Source: Oscillospiraceae bacterium
GTDB taxonomy: Bacteria > Bacillota > Clostridia > Oscillospirales > Ruminococcaceae
Direction: 5' to 3'
Length of the DNA: 40,712 bases
NCBI GenBank assembly: GCA_009777835.1
Contig: WRKZ01000009.1
Coordinates: 1 to 40,712 of the forward strand
A program made the position numbers and the translations under genes. The notes beneath the pieces were generated by a model. It searched no databases and was not told the origin of the DNA. It saw only the letters and a list, made by a program, of their open reading frames with translations. This document shows positions 7,386-16,311 of this stretch, one piece after another; positions within the stretch are counted from its first letter, which is position 1; every line of letters starts with the position of its first letter.

Positions 7386-7459
7386 CTTTTTAATGCCCTT
7401 GCCTTTCCGAGCCGTAAAAAGCTCACAAATCTCGTCAAGTCACCCTGCTTGACTACAGC

Positions 7460-8557
7460 TTACCACTTATCCTCTTCTTTATTTTGAGGAATAACCGGCA
7501 ACATCGCCGAAACCGCAACCTGCAACTGCCTTTCGTTGGGTTCGAAGGTGGTGAGTCTCTGCAAAGCCAATCCCGGTGCGGAAACAATCCGCATAATGAT
7601 ATTACGGTCGTATCTCCCGGCAAGCTTGATGATTTCATAAGAAATCGACACCAACACCGGCAAAAACAGGATTTGCAAGAACGTACGAATCACGTTCGCC
7701 AACCCCAACGATACCTCCACCCCGAACAGGCTGTCAACATACCCGACTATGTTAGAGGGACGAATCGGCAGGATTGAATACACCAGTATACTAATCGCCA
7801 ACACAATGAATATAAAACTCGTCCCGCACCGCGGATGAAACCGCGGGTACTTTTTAACATTCTCTACATCATCGGGATTAAGCTCTTCCCCCGCCTCATA
7901 CGCAGCGATTGTCTTATGCTCCGCCCCATGATATTCGTAAGTCATACGGATTTCCTTCATAAACGAAACCACCCACATATACCCCACGAACAAAAGAATC
8001 CGAATAACCCCCGCAATCAACGAATGGAAGCGTTCCAAATCGGCTTCAACCAAGCCGTTGAGCGTTGAAGCCACCCAGTTCGGAACAAACATGAACAACA
8101 ATACCGACAATCCGACCCCTAAAACCATCCCGATTATACCGATAAACGTATCGAGTGCCTTCTTATCTTTTGCGGCTTCTTCAACCGCTTCCGATTCATC
8201 CGGTATTGTCGTTTCGACTGTTTCAGTCGTTTCAGCCGTTTCAGTTGTTTCGATTTTTTTCTCTTTTTTCTTGTCGTCTTCTTCCTCATCTAAAAAGCCC
8301 GACACCTCCATCGAGCGCATCAGATAATTGTAACCGTTTTTCATCTGCAGGACGAAGTTGAACACCCCCCGAACGAACAACGTCTTCTGGTACCACTTGT
8401 TAGCGGGGACTTCCTTGACTTCGATATGAATACTGCCGTCTTTCTTGCGGACTGCCATTGCTTCTTTCCCGATACCGCGCATCATCACGCCTTCGAACAA
8501 TGCCTGACCGCCTATTTTCGACTTATGAGTATCTTTTTTTTCGTTATTGCTCAACAC
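7460..8557 (-). CDS. DUF1385 membrane protein (YqhQ family)
   Basis: 365 residues. The family signature KIGGQALFEGVMMRG lies near the N-terminus, and EYHGAEHKTIAAYEAGEEL, YPRFHPRCGTSF and VSISYEIIKLAGRY follow, all typical of DUF1385. Five or so hydrophobic segments place it in the membrane. The biochemical function is unknown; a metal-dependent role has been considered because of the conserved His residues. Residues about 100-125 carry a low-complexity Glu-Thr-rich linker (ETTETAETTETVETT). The start is a GTG at 8557 with AGAGGT close upstream; a TTG at 8554 has better spacing. It follows the histidine kinase by 36 bases. Confidence 0.88.
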   Translation of the reverse strand: MLSNNEKKDTHKSKIGGQALFEGVMMRGIGKEAMAVRKKDGSIHIEVKEVPANKWYQKTLFVRGVFNFVLQMKNGYNYLMRSMEVSGFLDEEEDDKKKEKKIETTETAETTETVETTIPDESEAVEEAAKDKKALDTFIGIIGMVLGVGLSVLLFMFVPNWVASTLNGLVEADLERFHSLIAGVIRILLFVGYMWVVSFMKEIRMTYEYHGAEHKTIAAYEAGEELNPDDVENVKKYPRFHPRCGTSFIFIVLAISILVYSILPIRPSNIVGYVDSLFGVEVSLGLANVIRTFLQILFLPVLVSISYEIIKLAGRYDRNIIMRIVSAPGLALQRLTTFEPNERQLQVAVSAMLPVIPQNKEEDKW

Positions 8558-8593
8558 ACACCTCTTGAATTTTTTTATAATGGGGGATTCGCT

Positions 8594-10048
8594 TTAAATC
8601 TTCACCAACGGAAACGAGATTCTGACGGTTGTTCCCTTACCGAATTCACTTTTTACAGAAAGATTTCCGCCGTGAAGCGTGACGATTTCGTCGGCAACCG
8701 CAAGCCCGATTCCCGAACCCCTGCGATTATTGTTCGCCTTGAAAAATTTATGCTTAACCTTCGGTAAATCCACCCGCTTGATTCCGTGACCGCGGTCAAT
8801 TACATAAATCGAAATCTGCATTTCATCACTTATGACTTCGATGCGCACCTCCGAACCCTTTTCGGAATACTTGATTGCGTTATCGATTATGTTGAGGAAA
8901 ACCTGCCGAATCCTGTTCTTGTCGCCGTACACGATATAATCGTGAACCTCACAATCAAACACCAATCGGATTCCCTCACGGTTTGCGCGTTCGGTATAAA
9001 CGGTAATCGCCTCCGACAACTCCTCGATTATAGCCATATTCGCCTGTTGCAGAGTAAAACCGCCGCTTTGAATCCGCGAAAAATCCAACAACTCTTCCAC
9101 CATTGAAGTCAAGCGGTCGGTCTCGGAAATTATAACGTTCATACCCTTCTCTGTCGTGGAATCATCACGAAGTTCGAGAACCGTCTCACTCCACCCCTTG
9201 ATTGCCGTCAAAGGAGTTCGCAATTCGTGCGAGACCGACGAAATGAAGTCATTCTTAAGCGATTCTGAAAGTTCGAGTTCGTCTGCCATTTCGTTGATTA
9301 CCTTACACAAATCCCCGATTTCATCTTCATTTTTAGTCTGGGTAATCCTCACCGAGAAATCCCCGCCCGCCAACCTTTTCGCGGTATTTCCGATTTGCCG
9401 CAACGGCGAAACAATCGAGCGGACGAAATACAATCCCAACAACAACAGTAGGAACAACGTCGCAATGCTCAAAACCGCAACAAACACCGTGAAGGTATAA
9501 ATCTGCTCATCCACCGCTTCTAAAGAAGCAACCAGTCTAATCGCGGTATAGGTACTCTGACCGTCATTCCCCCCGGTAGAAGCGGGGAGCATAACCGTGA
9601 CCGCCATATACTTCTCGGACGAGTTTCGCGAGTTGACCGAACTTCTGAAATAGCCCACATAAAGTCCCGTTCCGGCAGAACTCTGCTTCGCCCTGTCAAA
9701 ATCAGGGATTTCGTAGCTTTCGGGGGAAAAACCACTGGAAGTCAACACGATTTCGCCGTTAGAATCGATTGCCATCAACTCCATCTGGCTTTTCTTGTCG
9801 AATTCCTCTATAGAACGGCGGATTTCGTTAGACTCAATCACGCCGAAACTCCCGTGGTAACGCGACAGAACCCCGGAAATAATCGCCGCTTCGGATTGCA
9901 ACAACTGTTCCACCGCACTGTAATAATACTGCCGCAACATCAAGAACAATCCGATTGACATCAACGCCAGAATCACCGCAACCGCCGCAAAACTGTTGAC
10001 GAACCATCGCGTTGCAATACTCCTCCGCTTATTGACTGTCGATTTCAT
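8594..10048 (-). CDS. Sensor histidine kinase (HAMP-HisKA-HATPase)
   Basis: 484 residues from the ATG at 10048. Two membrane segments (about 18-37 and 187-212) enclose an extracytoplasmic sensor of about 150 residues. Then come HAMP (RSIVSPLRQIGNTAKRLAGG), HisKA with the phospho-acceptor in SSVSHELRTPLTAIKGW (His274), the N box (RQVFLNIIDNAIKYSEKG), DRGHGI and GSGIGLAVADEI. It autophosphorylates and should signal to the response regulator whose last 20 bases it overlaps. An ATG at 10069 is also in frame, but its G tract abuts the codon, whereas 10048 has GGGGCGA at workable spacing. The stimulus is unknown; adjacent envelope genes suggest envelope sensing. Confidence 0.9.
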   Translation of the reverse strand: MKSTVNKRRSIATRWFVNSFAAVAVILALMSIGLFLMLRQYYYSAVEQLLQSEAAIISGVLSRYHGSFGVIESNEIRRSIEEFDKKSQMELMAIDSNGEIVLTSSGFSPESYEIPDFDRAKQSSAGTGLYVGYFRSSVNSRNSSEKYMAVTVMLPASTGGNDGQSTYTAIRLVASLEAVDEQIYTFTVFVAVLSIATLFLLLLLGLYFVRSIVSPLRQIGNTAKRLAGGDFSVRITQTKNEDEIGDLCKVINEMADELELSESLKNDFISSVSHELRTPLTAIKGWSETVLELRDDSTTEKGMNVIISETDRLTSMVEELLDFSRIQSGGFTLQQANMAIIEELSEAITVYTERANREGIRLVFDCEVHDYIVYGDKNRIRQVFLNIIDNAIKYSEKGSEVRIEVISDEMQISIYVIDRGHGIKRVDLPKVKHKFFKANNNRRGSGIGLAVADEIVTLHGGNLSVKSEFGKGTTVRISFPLVKI

Positions 10049-10781
10049 TTTCGCCCCATTTATATCCATACCCCCACACCGTCCTTATGTAAGTCGGTTT
10101 AGAGGGGTCATCCTCGATTTTCGTCCGCAATCGATGAATATTCACATCAATCACCTTTTCATCACCGTAAAAAGTTTCCCCCCAGATAGAGGTCAATATA
10201 CTCTTCCTGTCCAGTGCGATTCCGGGATTCCGCATAAAAAACTCAAGAATATGATATTCCACTTGAGTCATATCAATAGCCGTACCGTTTTTAGAAAACG
10301 TTCGCTTTTCGAGATTGATTCTAAACGGCCCGGAATCGATTTCCTGCAAAGGTTTCTCGTTGCCGGCAGAGACGGCGGCAGACGAATCCGGTTTGGCGAT
10401 TTCCACCCTGCGATGAACCGCATCAACCCGCGCAATCAACTCCGACAAAGAAAAAGGCTTAGTCACGTAATCGTCCGCCCCGTTCATAAGACAATTGACT
10501 TTATCCATCTCCTGGACTTTAGCCGAAAGCATAATAATGCCGAGCGTTCGGTTCTTCTCCCGCAGAATCTTACAGACCGACGCTCCATCGTTCTCACCGG
10601 GCATCATAATGTCGAGCAGGGCAATATCGAAAGGCTCATTAGCCTTCTCTGCCGCCGCAAAAACCTCGAGTGCCTCATCTCCGGTACAAACATCCACCAC
10701 ATCGTACCCGGCACGCTTGAGATTAATTACCACGAACTCCCGAATCGGGACTTCGTCTTCGCATACAAGAATCCGTTTCAC
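10029..10781 (-). CDS. OmpR/PhoB-family response regulator
   Basis: 250 residues. The receiver domain has the acidic pair CEDE, the phospho-acceptor Asp57 in LLDIMMPG, and Lys in MLSAKV. After a linker of about 25 residues comes a winged-helix DNA-binding domain (MTQVEYHILEFFMRNPG, VIDVNIHRLRTKIED, YIRTVWGYGYKW). The 3' end overlaps the kinase gene, indicating one operon and translational coupling. It follows the lipoprotein gene by 18 bases. The target genes cannot be read from the sequence. PhoP/WalR-type regulators are the closest general class; the neighbours are not those of walRK. Confidence 0.94.
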   Translation of the reverse strand: MKRILVCEDEVPIREFVVINLKRAGYDVVDVCTGDEALEVFAAAEKANEPFDIALLDIMMPGENDGASVCKILREKNRTLGIIMLSAKVQEMDKVNCLMNGADDYVTKPFSLSELIARVDAVHRRVEIAKPDSSAAVSAGNEKPLQEIDSGPFRINLEKRTFSKNGTAIDMTQVEYHILEFFMRNPGIALDRKSILTSIWGETFYGDEKVIDVNIHRLRTKIEDDPSKPTYIRTVWGYGYKWGENEIDSQ

Positions 10782-10799
10782 ATCAAGCGACTCCTTTTC

Positions 10800-12230
10800 C
10801 TACAAAATTTTCAAAGCAAGAATCAATTCCCACGGTTGCAGTGCGTATTCAACTACTTTTACATAATAATCAAACCGCTCATTTTTCGAATCGTTATACA
10901 ATCCATACCCATCAGGCCGCGGTTCGCCTTTGGGAACAGTGACTATTTTCAACAGTTGAACCCCGTCTTCGCCGACGGCATCGAAATAACTCTCGTGTTT
11001 CTCGGCATCGTATTCCCAGAAAACAACCTCTTTCCCGGCAGGATTATCGTTATTGATTGTTACCGTCACTTTTTCCTGCCACTTAATCGGGAAGAAAAGC
11101 ACGTAATCATTATTAACCGACAAATAGGTGTAATGCCGCTTGACGAATCCCTCCTCTTCGGTAATGGAATACCAAATCGTTGCCCTCGCCTTGTCTGTCG
11201 CAACAATTAAATCGGATTCATACCCCGGGAATAACCGATTTCCCGCAACCTCGACCCTGCCGTCATCGTCTATATCCCGCGAATATGCGTGGGCGGTATA
11301 TTGATTCGGTCTTTTTACGAGGAGTTCGAGACGTTCCTCGCGAACCACCTCATCTTCGGTGAAGACAATGTTACGCGGATTCGTACCGTCGGGATTGTAC
11401 ACTATTATTCCGGTATTGAAGAAACTGTCCGACTGAGAATACTCAAGAAATACCACCGGTTTCCCGTCCGCGACATTTTCGGGGACCGAAAAAAGTCTGC
11501 TTTTGGTCGATTTAACGTATTCGAAAGCGTTTGGGTTAGCATCAACCGAATCCACCGTCATGAAATCGCCGTCCTTCCACCCTGCGAAATATGCCGCCGA
11601 TTGATTTGTTTCCCCGCCGCTCCTGTTAATGCTAATCAGCATACGACTGCCCGAATCGTTGAAGTCACCGACTTCATAGTACATACAAAAGTCCCTGTGA
11701 TAGACTACATCAGGCTTGCCTTCACCATCGAAAGAAATAACGCAAAGGCTCTTATCATTCTGATTCAAAATCGAATAGCTTATAATGATATTCAATTGGG
11801 GCGAATCTCCCAAATCCGAAAACTCAATCTTTTCTATATCGGTTGCGAAAAAAGACTCGGTATTAGTCGGCTCCCACTTCTCTCCGCGTTTTTCGAGAAA
11901 AGTGATGAAAACCGTCGGTTCCGACGGCGCGGAAGTCCCCGACTGAGAATAAAACACCATAACCCGTTCCGACGATAAATTCGCCATATTCGAAAAACCC
12001 ACCGAACCGGAAGAAGTCGGCACATACACAAACGCCGAAAGATACTCCCCGGTTTTCGGATATTTGAGCGTCAACGCAGACCCCATAGAGTTAGTCAAAG
12101 CATTGTAAATCTCGGTCTGTTCCCCGGTGAGTTTCGGTGGCGAAATCAAGTCAATAACCGGAACGTTCCAATAACACCCGGTAAGAATCAAAACAAGCGA
12201 TAACAGAATCGTGACAAGCCGCACTCGCAT
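10800..12230 (-). CDS. Large lipoprotein, two-component-operon partner
   Basis: 476 residues from the ATG at 12230. The frame runs 49 codons further upstream, but that part is only the family B repeat; MRVRLVTILLSLVLILTGC is a clean lipoprotein signal with Cys19. The body is beta-rich with repeated blade-like units (EVGDFNDSGSRMLISIN; RDIDDDGRVEVAG) that recall FG-GAP/VCBS propeller repeats. It is expected on the outer membrane face. Its position directly before the response regulator and kinase suggests it helps sense an envelope signal or is part of that regulon. I do not recognise a named family. Confidence 0.75.
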   Translation of the reverse strand: MRVRLVTILLSLVLILTGCYWNVPVIDLISPPKLTGEQTEIYNALTNSMGSALTLKYPKTGEYLSAFVYVPTSSGSVGFSNMANLSSERVMVFYSQSGTSAPSEPTVFITFLEKRGEKWEPTNTESFFATDIEKIEFSDLGDSPQLNIIISYSILNQNDKSLCVISFDGEGKPDVVYHRDFCMYYEVGDFNDSGSRMLISINRSGGETNQSAAYFAGWKDGDFMTVDSVDANPNAFEYVKSTKSRLFSVPENVADGKPVVFLEYSQSDSFFNTGIIVYNPDGTNPRNIVFTEDEVVREERLELLVKRPNQYTAHAYSRDIDDDGRVEVAGNRLFPGYESDLIVATDKARATIWYSITEEEGFVKRHYTYLSVNNDYVLFFPIKWQEKVTVTINNDNPAGKEVVFWEYDAEKHESYFDAVGEDGVQLLKIVTVPKGEPRPDGYGLYNDSKNERFDYYVKVVEYALQPWELILALKIL

Positions 12231-12246
12231 TATACCTGTCCCTGTA

Positions 12247-12365
12247 AAGCAGCCTGCCGCCCGGCAGAGCCGGTCGCACCGCTGCTCTTGTTTTGCTTTT
12301 ACTTTCGTCAAGCAGCCTGCCGCCCGGCAGAGCCGGTCGCACCGCTGCTCTTGTTTTGCTTTACT
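12247..12365 (-). repeat. Family B palindromic repeat, two tandem units
   Basis: Two copies with a 63-bp period (AAGCAGCCTGCCGCCCGGCA begins at 12247 and 12310). They read AAAGCAAAACAAGAGC on the minus strand, then a G/C-rich imperfect palindrome (GACCGGC...GCCGGGC) and TGCTTGAC. The array fills the gap between the membrane protein stop (12361) and the lipoprotein start (12230). It is open in the lipoprotein frame but unlikely to be translated, since the signal peptide begins after it. Confidence 0.88.
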
Positions 12366-13398
12366 CCGAACCCTCATACATCTGCTCCTCTTGTTCCTTC
12401 TGTGAAATCACGTGAACATCGCCTGTATCGTTGAGTTCTTTAGCAACCTCCACTTCAGAATATGCCGCGCGTGAAGATAATGCGAATAAGAGCCATAACA
12501 CTCCCCCCCCCTGAAGAAAAAATTGCAGAGTAGGCAATTCAAAGCCGTTGTTGTGGCGCATCAAATCGTGTTGAATTTCACCGTTAATAGAATAATAATG
12601 GATTAATCGCGCCACCCCGTCGGAAATAATCAGCAATGCCGACATAAATCCGCTAACTGTAGCGAAAACCGCAGTCCCGCGCGATTCACTCTTAACGATG
12701 ATTCTGCCGCAACTCAAGAAAAACACGGCAAGGAACAGGAAAGTCACCAAAAAGACCAATCTCGCCGAAAGGTTCAAGATATACGTCCTCTCCATGAATT
12801 CAGTGGCGGCGACCCCCGCACAACTCGCCGCAATGAGCAGCATGGCAATCGCAGTAACCGGTGGGAGTTTCCGTCTGACAAGTACGGTGTACGCAACAAA
12901 AGTATACGACAACGCCGCGACTATCGGAAGAATCAAATTAAAAACAGGTAAACCGCCCGAAAAAACGTCTTCAAATACTGCGGCAACCGCCAGTCCCGAG
13001 AAAAATCCCGCGGCGGCGAAAACAATCGCACCTATAATCGCAACCGCCGAAAAAACACGAATCACTACACCGGGGCGAGTCTCTTCCGGCAAGAACAGCG
13101 TTTCGCTTGTTTTAGAAGCCTTTTTCTGTTTGTTTTTCGGCTTTTTCGGTGCAGGTTTGTATTGTGAGCGGATTCCCCGCCCTAATTTCGCGTCGAGCAA
13201 AGCCGTAAACAAGAACAAAACCGCCGCCCCCGCCACGAAAAAGTAGTAGGCTTCGTTCAAAAATCCCCCATCATAAGCGAAGAACCCGTCTTCCGTTTTA
13301 ATCACGGAAGAATACTGCAAATAGCGGACTACCGTACAGGCAATTGCCGCCACAAAGAAAAAAATCGATGTTACGGAAATTCCGGACTTTTTTGACAT
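12361..13398 (-). CDS. Polytopic membrane protein of unknown function
   Basis: 345 residues from the ATG at 13398, chosen because it begins MSKKSGISVTSIFFF and directly enters the first membrane helix; upstream codons look non-coding. About eight hydrophobic helices are visible (near 9-27, 48-68, 110-131, 153-174, 181-199, 211-230, 241-264, 292-308), with a Lys/Pro-rich cytoplasmic loop at 78-98 and an acidic tail. No catalytic motif is recognised. It is co-oriented with, and likely co-transcribed with, the proBA genes upstream and the lipoprotein-RR-HK genes downstream. Confidence 0.75.
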   Translation of the reverse strand: MSKKSGISVTSIFFFVAAIACTVVRYLQYSSVIKTEDGFFAYDGGFLNEAYYFFVAGAAVLFLFTALLDAKLGRGIRSQYKPAPKKPKNKQKKASKTSETLFLPEETRPGVVIRVFSAVAIIGAIVFAAAGFFSGLAVAAVFEDVFSGGLPVFNLILPIVAALSYTFVAYTVLVRRKLPPVTAIAMLLIAASCAGVAATEFMERTYILNLSARLVFLVTFLFLAVFFLSCGRIIVKSESRGTAVFATVSGFMSALLIISDGVARLIHYYSINGEIQHDLMRHNNGFELPTLQFFLQGGGVLWLLFALSSRAAYSEVEVAKELNDTGDVHVISQKEQEEQMYEGSE

Positions 13399-13465
13399 AT
13401 AAACTTGTTCTCTCTTTCTATATTGCTTTGTTATTACAAAGTTTGTCATTTCAAATTTTCAGAAT

Positions 13466-14251
13466 TCAAAACATTGGCGCGGTCTTAGTCTGGATTGAAT
13501 TAATGGTCTTCTTTCCCTCGCTCCTGGAAATCATAAAGATTTTCGTCTTAATCGGCTCGTTCCTATGCTCGATTCCTGCGATTGCCAACGGACTCGGTTC
13601 CATATAATCAACAGTTACGGTATACAATTCGCCCACATTCGTAACCGAAGTAATCACCGGGGAATACGAATGAAGCGCGGGCTTTTCCGGGATTGCGTAA
13701 TTCTTGTTGTCAATGTTGTATCGGAATTCCACCCCTGCGTTAAACACGCTCTTATGCTCAACATTCCCTATTCCGAAAATCGAACGTGCCGCCGACTCAA
13801 CATCCACCTCCGGAATATAAACAACCCCGATGTCCGACGAATATTTGCTGACATCTTCGGTAAGAATGATTTTCCAGATTGCCGAAGCTATAATGGTCGA
13901 AGCCTGCAGGTCATTGACCGAAGCGTAGTCCGGCGGGTCATTGATTACCACCGGCGCAACAAACAGCGCGAACTCATCCTTTAACGCTTTACGTTCACGA
14001 ATATCCTCAACCTTCCCCGAAACAAACCCGAACGTATTAATCACGCCTATGACCGAAAAAACAATCATAAACGCGGCAATCCCCACGAAAAACCGCTTAA
14101 CAATCGGCTTATCGGAAAGCGGGGCGAGGGGTTCGGCAACGGTTGACGAGTCTTCTTCCGTCTCCTCGAACTCCTCAAGCTTCTCGACATCTCCCTCAAG
14201 GGCTTTCTCCAACGATTCTATGACCGAATCCTTGTTCTTATCTTTTTTCAA
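13466..14251 (-). CDS. Single-pass membrane protein of unknown function
   Basis: 261 residues. A charged, acidic cytoplasmic part (about 1-50, coiled-coil-like SLEKALEGDVEKLEEFEE) precedes one membrane helix (about 54-76), followed by a 185-residue extracytoplasmic domain of mixed alpha/beta character with no cysteine. I do not recognise the family. It starts 13 bases after proA ends and precedes the eight-helix membrane protein by 67 bases, so these two membrane proteins may work together with the lipoprotein and the two-component system downstream. Confidence 0.72.
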   Translation of the reverse strand: MKKDKNKDSVIESLEKALEGDVEKLEEFEETEEDSSTVAEPLAPLSDKPIVKRFFVGIAAFMIVFSVIGVINTFGFVSGKVEDIRERKALKDEFALFVAPVVINDPPDYASVNDLQASTIIASAIWKIILTEDVSKYSSDIGVVYIPEVDVESAARSIFGIGNVEHKSVFNAGVEFRYNIDNKNYAIPEKPALHSYSPVITSVTNVGELYTVTVDYMEPSPLAIAGIEHRNEPIKTKIFMISRSEGKKTINSIQTKTAPMF

Positions 14252-14263
14252 AACCTTCGCCTC

Positions 14264-15493
14264 CTAACCTCTAACCTGTCCGTCACCATTAATCAGATAC
14301 TTATAAGTCGTGAGCTCCTGCAGACCCATCGGGCCGCGCGCATGAAGTTTCTGGGTCGTAATGCCGATTTCCGCACCCAACCCAAACACAAATCCGTCGG
14401 TAAACCTCGTCGAAGCGTTGACGTAAACCGCCGCCGCATCAACCTCATCTTGAAACTTAACGGCATTCGCATAATCGCGGGTGACAATCGCCTCACTGTG
14501 TTTAGTACCAAACCGATTAATATGCGCAATCGCCTCATCCAAATTGTTGACTGTTTTAGCGGCAATGACATAATCAAGAAACTCGGTCGCGTAATCTTCA
14601 TCGGTGGCAACCCCATCGGGAATAATCCGCGCTTTTTGACCCGGCTGACCGACTTCCCAACGTTTTTCGAGTGCTGTATAAAACTCATCGGCGATTTTCG
14701 CATGAACAATCACCGTTTCAATCGCGTTACAAACCGAAGGTCTTTGCGTTTTCGCATTATCGACTATATCGAGTGCCATGCCCAAATCCGCCGATTCATC
14801 AACGAAAACGTGACAATTACCCTCCCCGGTTTCAATTACCGGAATGGTCGAATTATTAACCACCGCGCTTATAAGTCCGCCGCCGCCCCTCGGAATAAGC
14901 ACATCGATATACTGCCGAAGTCTCATCATCTCGGATGCGACTTCACGGCTCGTATCTTCCACCAACTGAATCGCATTCTCGTCTACACCGCAGTCCCGCA
15001 ATGCCGAACGCATGAGCGTAACCAACGCTTTATTGGAATTGATGGCATCGCTTCCCCCGCGAAGAATACACACATTCCCCGATTTTAAGCAGAGCGAAGC
15101 TGCATCGACCGTGACATTCGGGCGGGACTCAAAGATAATACCTATTACTCCGAGAGGAACCCTTCTTTTAACTAATTTCAATCCGTTTTGAATTTCTCCC
15201 CCGCCTATGACCTCCCCGACAGGGTCAGCCAACGCACGAACCTGCCTAACCCCCTCTGCCATGCCGTCGATTCGTGCATCTGTGAGGGTGAGTCGGTCGA
15301 TTAACGCCGCCGTCATTCCGTTGGTATGTGCATTTTGAATATCTTTCGCGTTCTCTGCTTTGATTAACTCCCTCTCTTCAAGAAGGCGTTTCGCAATCAG
15401 CTCAAGGACTGCATTTTTATCAGCCGCCTTAAGCGAAGCCGTCTGCTTTTCGGCAGATTTCGCATTTATTCCGAGTTGTTGAATATAAGTCAT
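14264..15493 (-). CDS. proA: Gamma-glutamyl phosphate reductase
   Basis: 409 residues. The start at 15493 (MTYIQQLGINAKSAEKQ) is chosen over an upstream in-frame codon because it matches family length and lies 14 bases after proB with AAAAGGAG upstream. An aldehyde dehydrogenase-fold enzyme: substrate loop RRVPLGVIGIIFESRPNVTVDA, LPKSGNVCILRGGSDA-type segment, and the catalytic Cys in QRPSVCNAIETV. It reduces gamma-glutamyl phosphate to glutamate semialdehyde with NADPH, the second step of proline synthesis. It forms an operon with proB. Confidence 0.96.
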   Translation of the reverse strand: MTYIQQLGINAKSAEKQTASLKAADKNAVLELIAKRLLEERELIKAENAKDIQNAHTNGMTAALIDRLTLTDARIDGMAEGVRQVRALADPVGEVIGGGEIQNGLKLVKRRVPLGVIGIIFESRPNVTVDAASLCLKSGNVCILRGGSDAINSNKALVTLMRSALRDCGVDENAIQLVEDTSREVASEMMRLRQYIDVLIPRGGGGLISAVVNNSTIPVIETGEGNCHVFVDESADLGMALDIVDNAKTQRPSVCNAIETVIVHAKIADEFYTALEKRWEVGQPGQKARIIPDGVATDEDYATEFLDYVIAAKTVNNLDEAIAHINRFGTKHSEAIVTRDYANAVKFQDEVDAAAVYVNASTRFTDGFVFGLGAEIGITTQKLHARGPMGLQELTTYKYLINGDGQVRG

Positions 15494-15507
15494 ATGATTT
15501 CTCCTTT

Positions 15508-16311
15508 TTAGAGATGCCCTTTTGTGGTAAAAACAGTACAAACCGCTTTTCCCTCGAACAAGTCGTATAGAATTTCCGGGTTCTCCCCCTTGATTATAAC
15601 GGTGTCAATCCCGTCTTCCAGTGCGAGGGTTGCCGCCTCTAACTTTGTCACCATACCGCCTTTTGACATCGCCGAACCTTTCTCACTCGATGCCGCAATC
15701 ATCTCATGCGTAATCTTAGTGACTAACGGAAGCAGCTTCGCGTCTTCGTAAGTAGCGGGATTTTTATCATACAGACCGTCCACGTCGGTAAGAATCACCA
15801 GCAAATCCGCCGAGCAGAGTTTTGCGGCAATCGCCGAAAGGGTATCGTTTTCATCGAAATCAAGCTGCTCAAGCGAAACGCTGTCGTTAGCGTTAATAAT
15901 TGGTACGACATTCCACGAGAGCAGGGTGTTCAGCGTATTCGTGACGTTCTGTCTGCGTTCGGAGTTTGCAATCACGTCCCTGGTCATAAGAATCTGCGCC
16001 GCCAATCGGTCGTGTTTACCGAATTCCCGCTTATAAATATCCATAAGGTCACTCTGCCCGATTGCCGCGAAAGCCTGTTTCTCCGCCATGGTAACATCGA
16101 TGGCAAACTCTGTCGATTTCGGGAAATGCCCCCGCCCCACCGCGACCGCGCCCGATGTCACAAAAACGATTTCTTTGCCGGAATTTTTCAAGTCCGAAAA
16201 CACGTGTATAAGGGATTCAACCTTTCGTAAATTGAGATTCCCCGTAGGATGCGTAATCGTCGAAGTACCGACTTTTATTACGATTCTTTTTTTTAAACTT
16301 AAATCAATCAT
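15508..16311 (-). CDS. proB: Glutamate 5-kinase (short form, no PUA domain)
   Basis: 267 residues: only the amino-acid kinase domain, so the C-terminal PUA domain of the E. coli enzyme is absent, as in many Firmicutes. Motifs: KRIVIKVGTSTI, VFVTSGAVAVGRG, PIINANDSVS, FDENDTLSA, LTDVDGLYDKNP and KGGMVTKLEAA. It phosphorylates L-glutamate, the first and feedback-controlled step of proline synthesis. The start codon lies in one copy of a 15-bp direct repeat produced by a family B insertion; the element itself supplies GGAGCGGG before the ATG. A short leader ORF stops across this start codon. Confidence 0.94.
   Translation of the reverse strand: MIDLSLKKRIVIKVGTSTITHPTGNLNLRKVESLIHVFSDLKNSGKEIVFVTSGAVAVGRGHFPKSTEFAIDVTMAEKQAFAAIGQSDLMDIYKREFGKHDRLAAQILMTRDVIANSERRQNVTNTLNTLLSWNVVPIINANDSVSLEQLDFDENDTLSAIAAKLCSADLLVILTDVDGLYDKNPATYEDAKLLPLVTKITHEMIAASSEKGSAMSKGGMVTKLEAATLALEDGIDTVIIKGENPEILYDLFEGKAVCTVFTTKGHL

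Noticed and set aside
7386-7459. T-box or tryptophan attenuator before trpS
   Set aside because: The gap is 74 bases, lacks the T-box consensus and specifier domain, and has only a small hairpin without a T tract.
8210-8260. Short TTTCAG-type DNA repeat
   Set aside because: It is the coding sequence of the Glu-Thr linker in the DUF1385 protein; ordinary low complexity.
9996-11210. 404-codon open frame on the plus strand
   Set aside because: It runs antisense across the well-supported response regulator and lipoprotein genes and has no recognisable domain or ribosome site; codon bias of the opposite strand explains it. The same holds for 17653-18555 opposite prkC.
12231-12377. Upstream extension of the 476-residue lipoprotein by 49 codons
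   Set aside because: It translates only family B repeats and would place the lipoprotein signal inside the protein, where it could not work.
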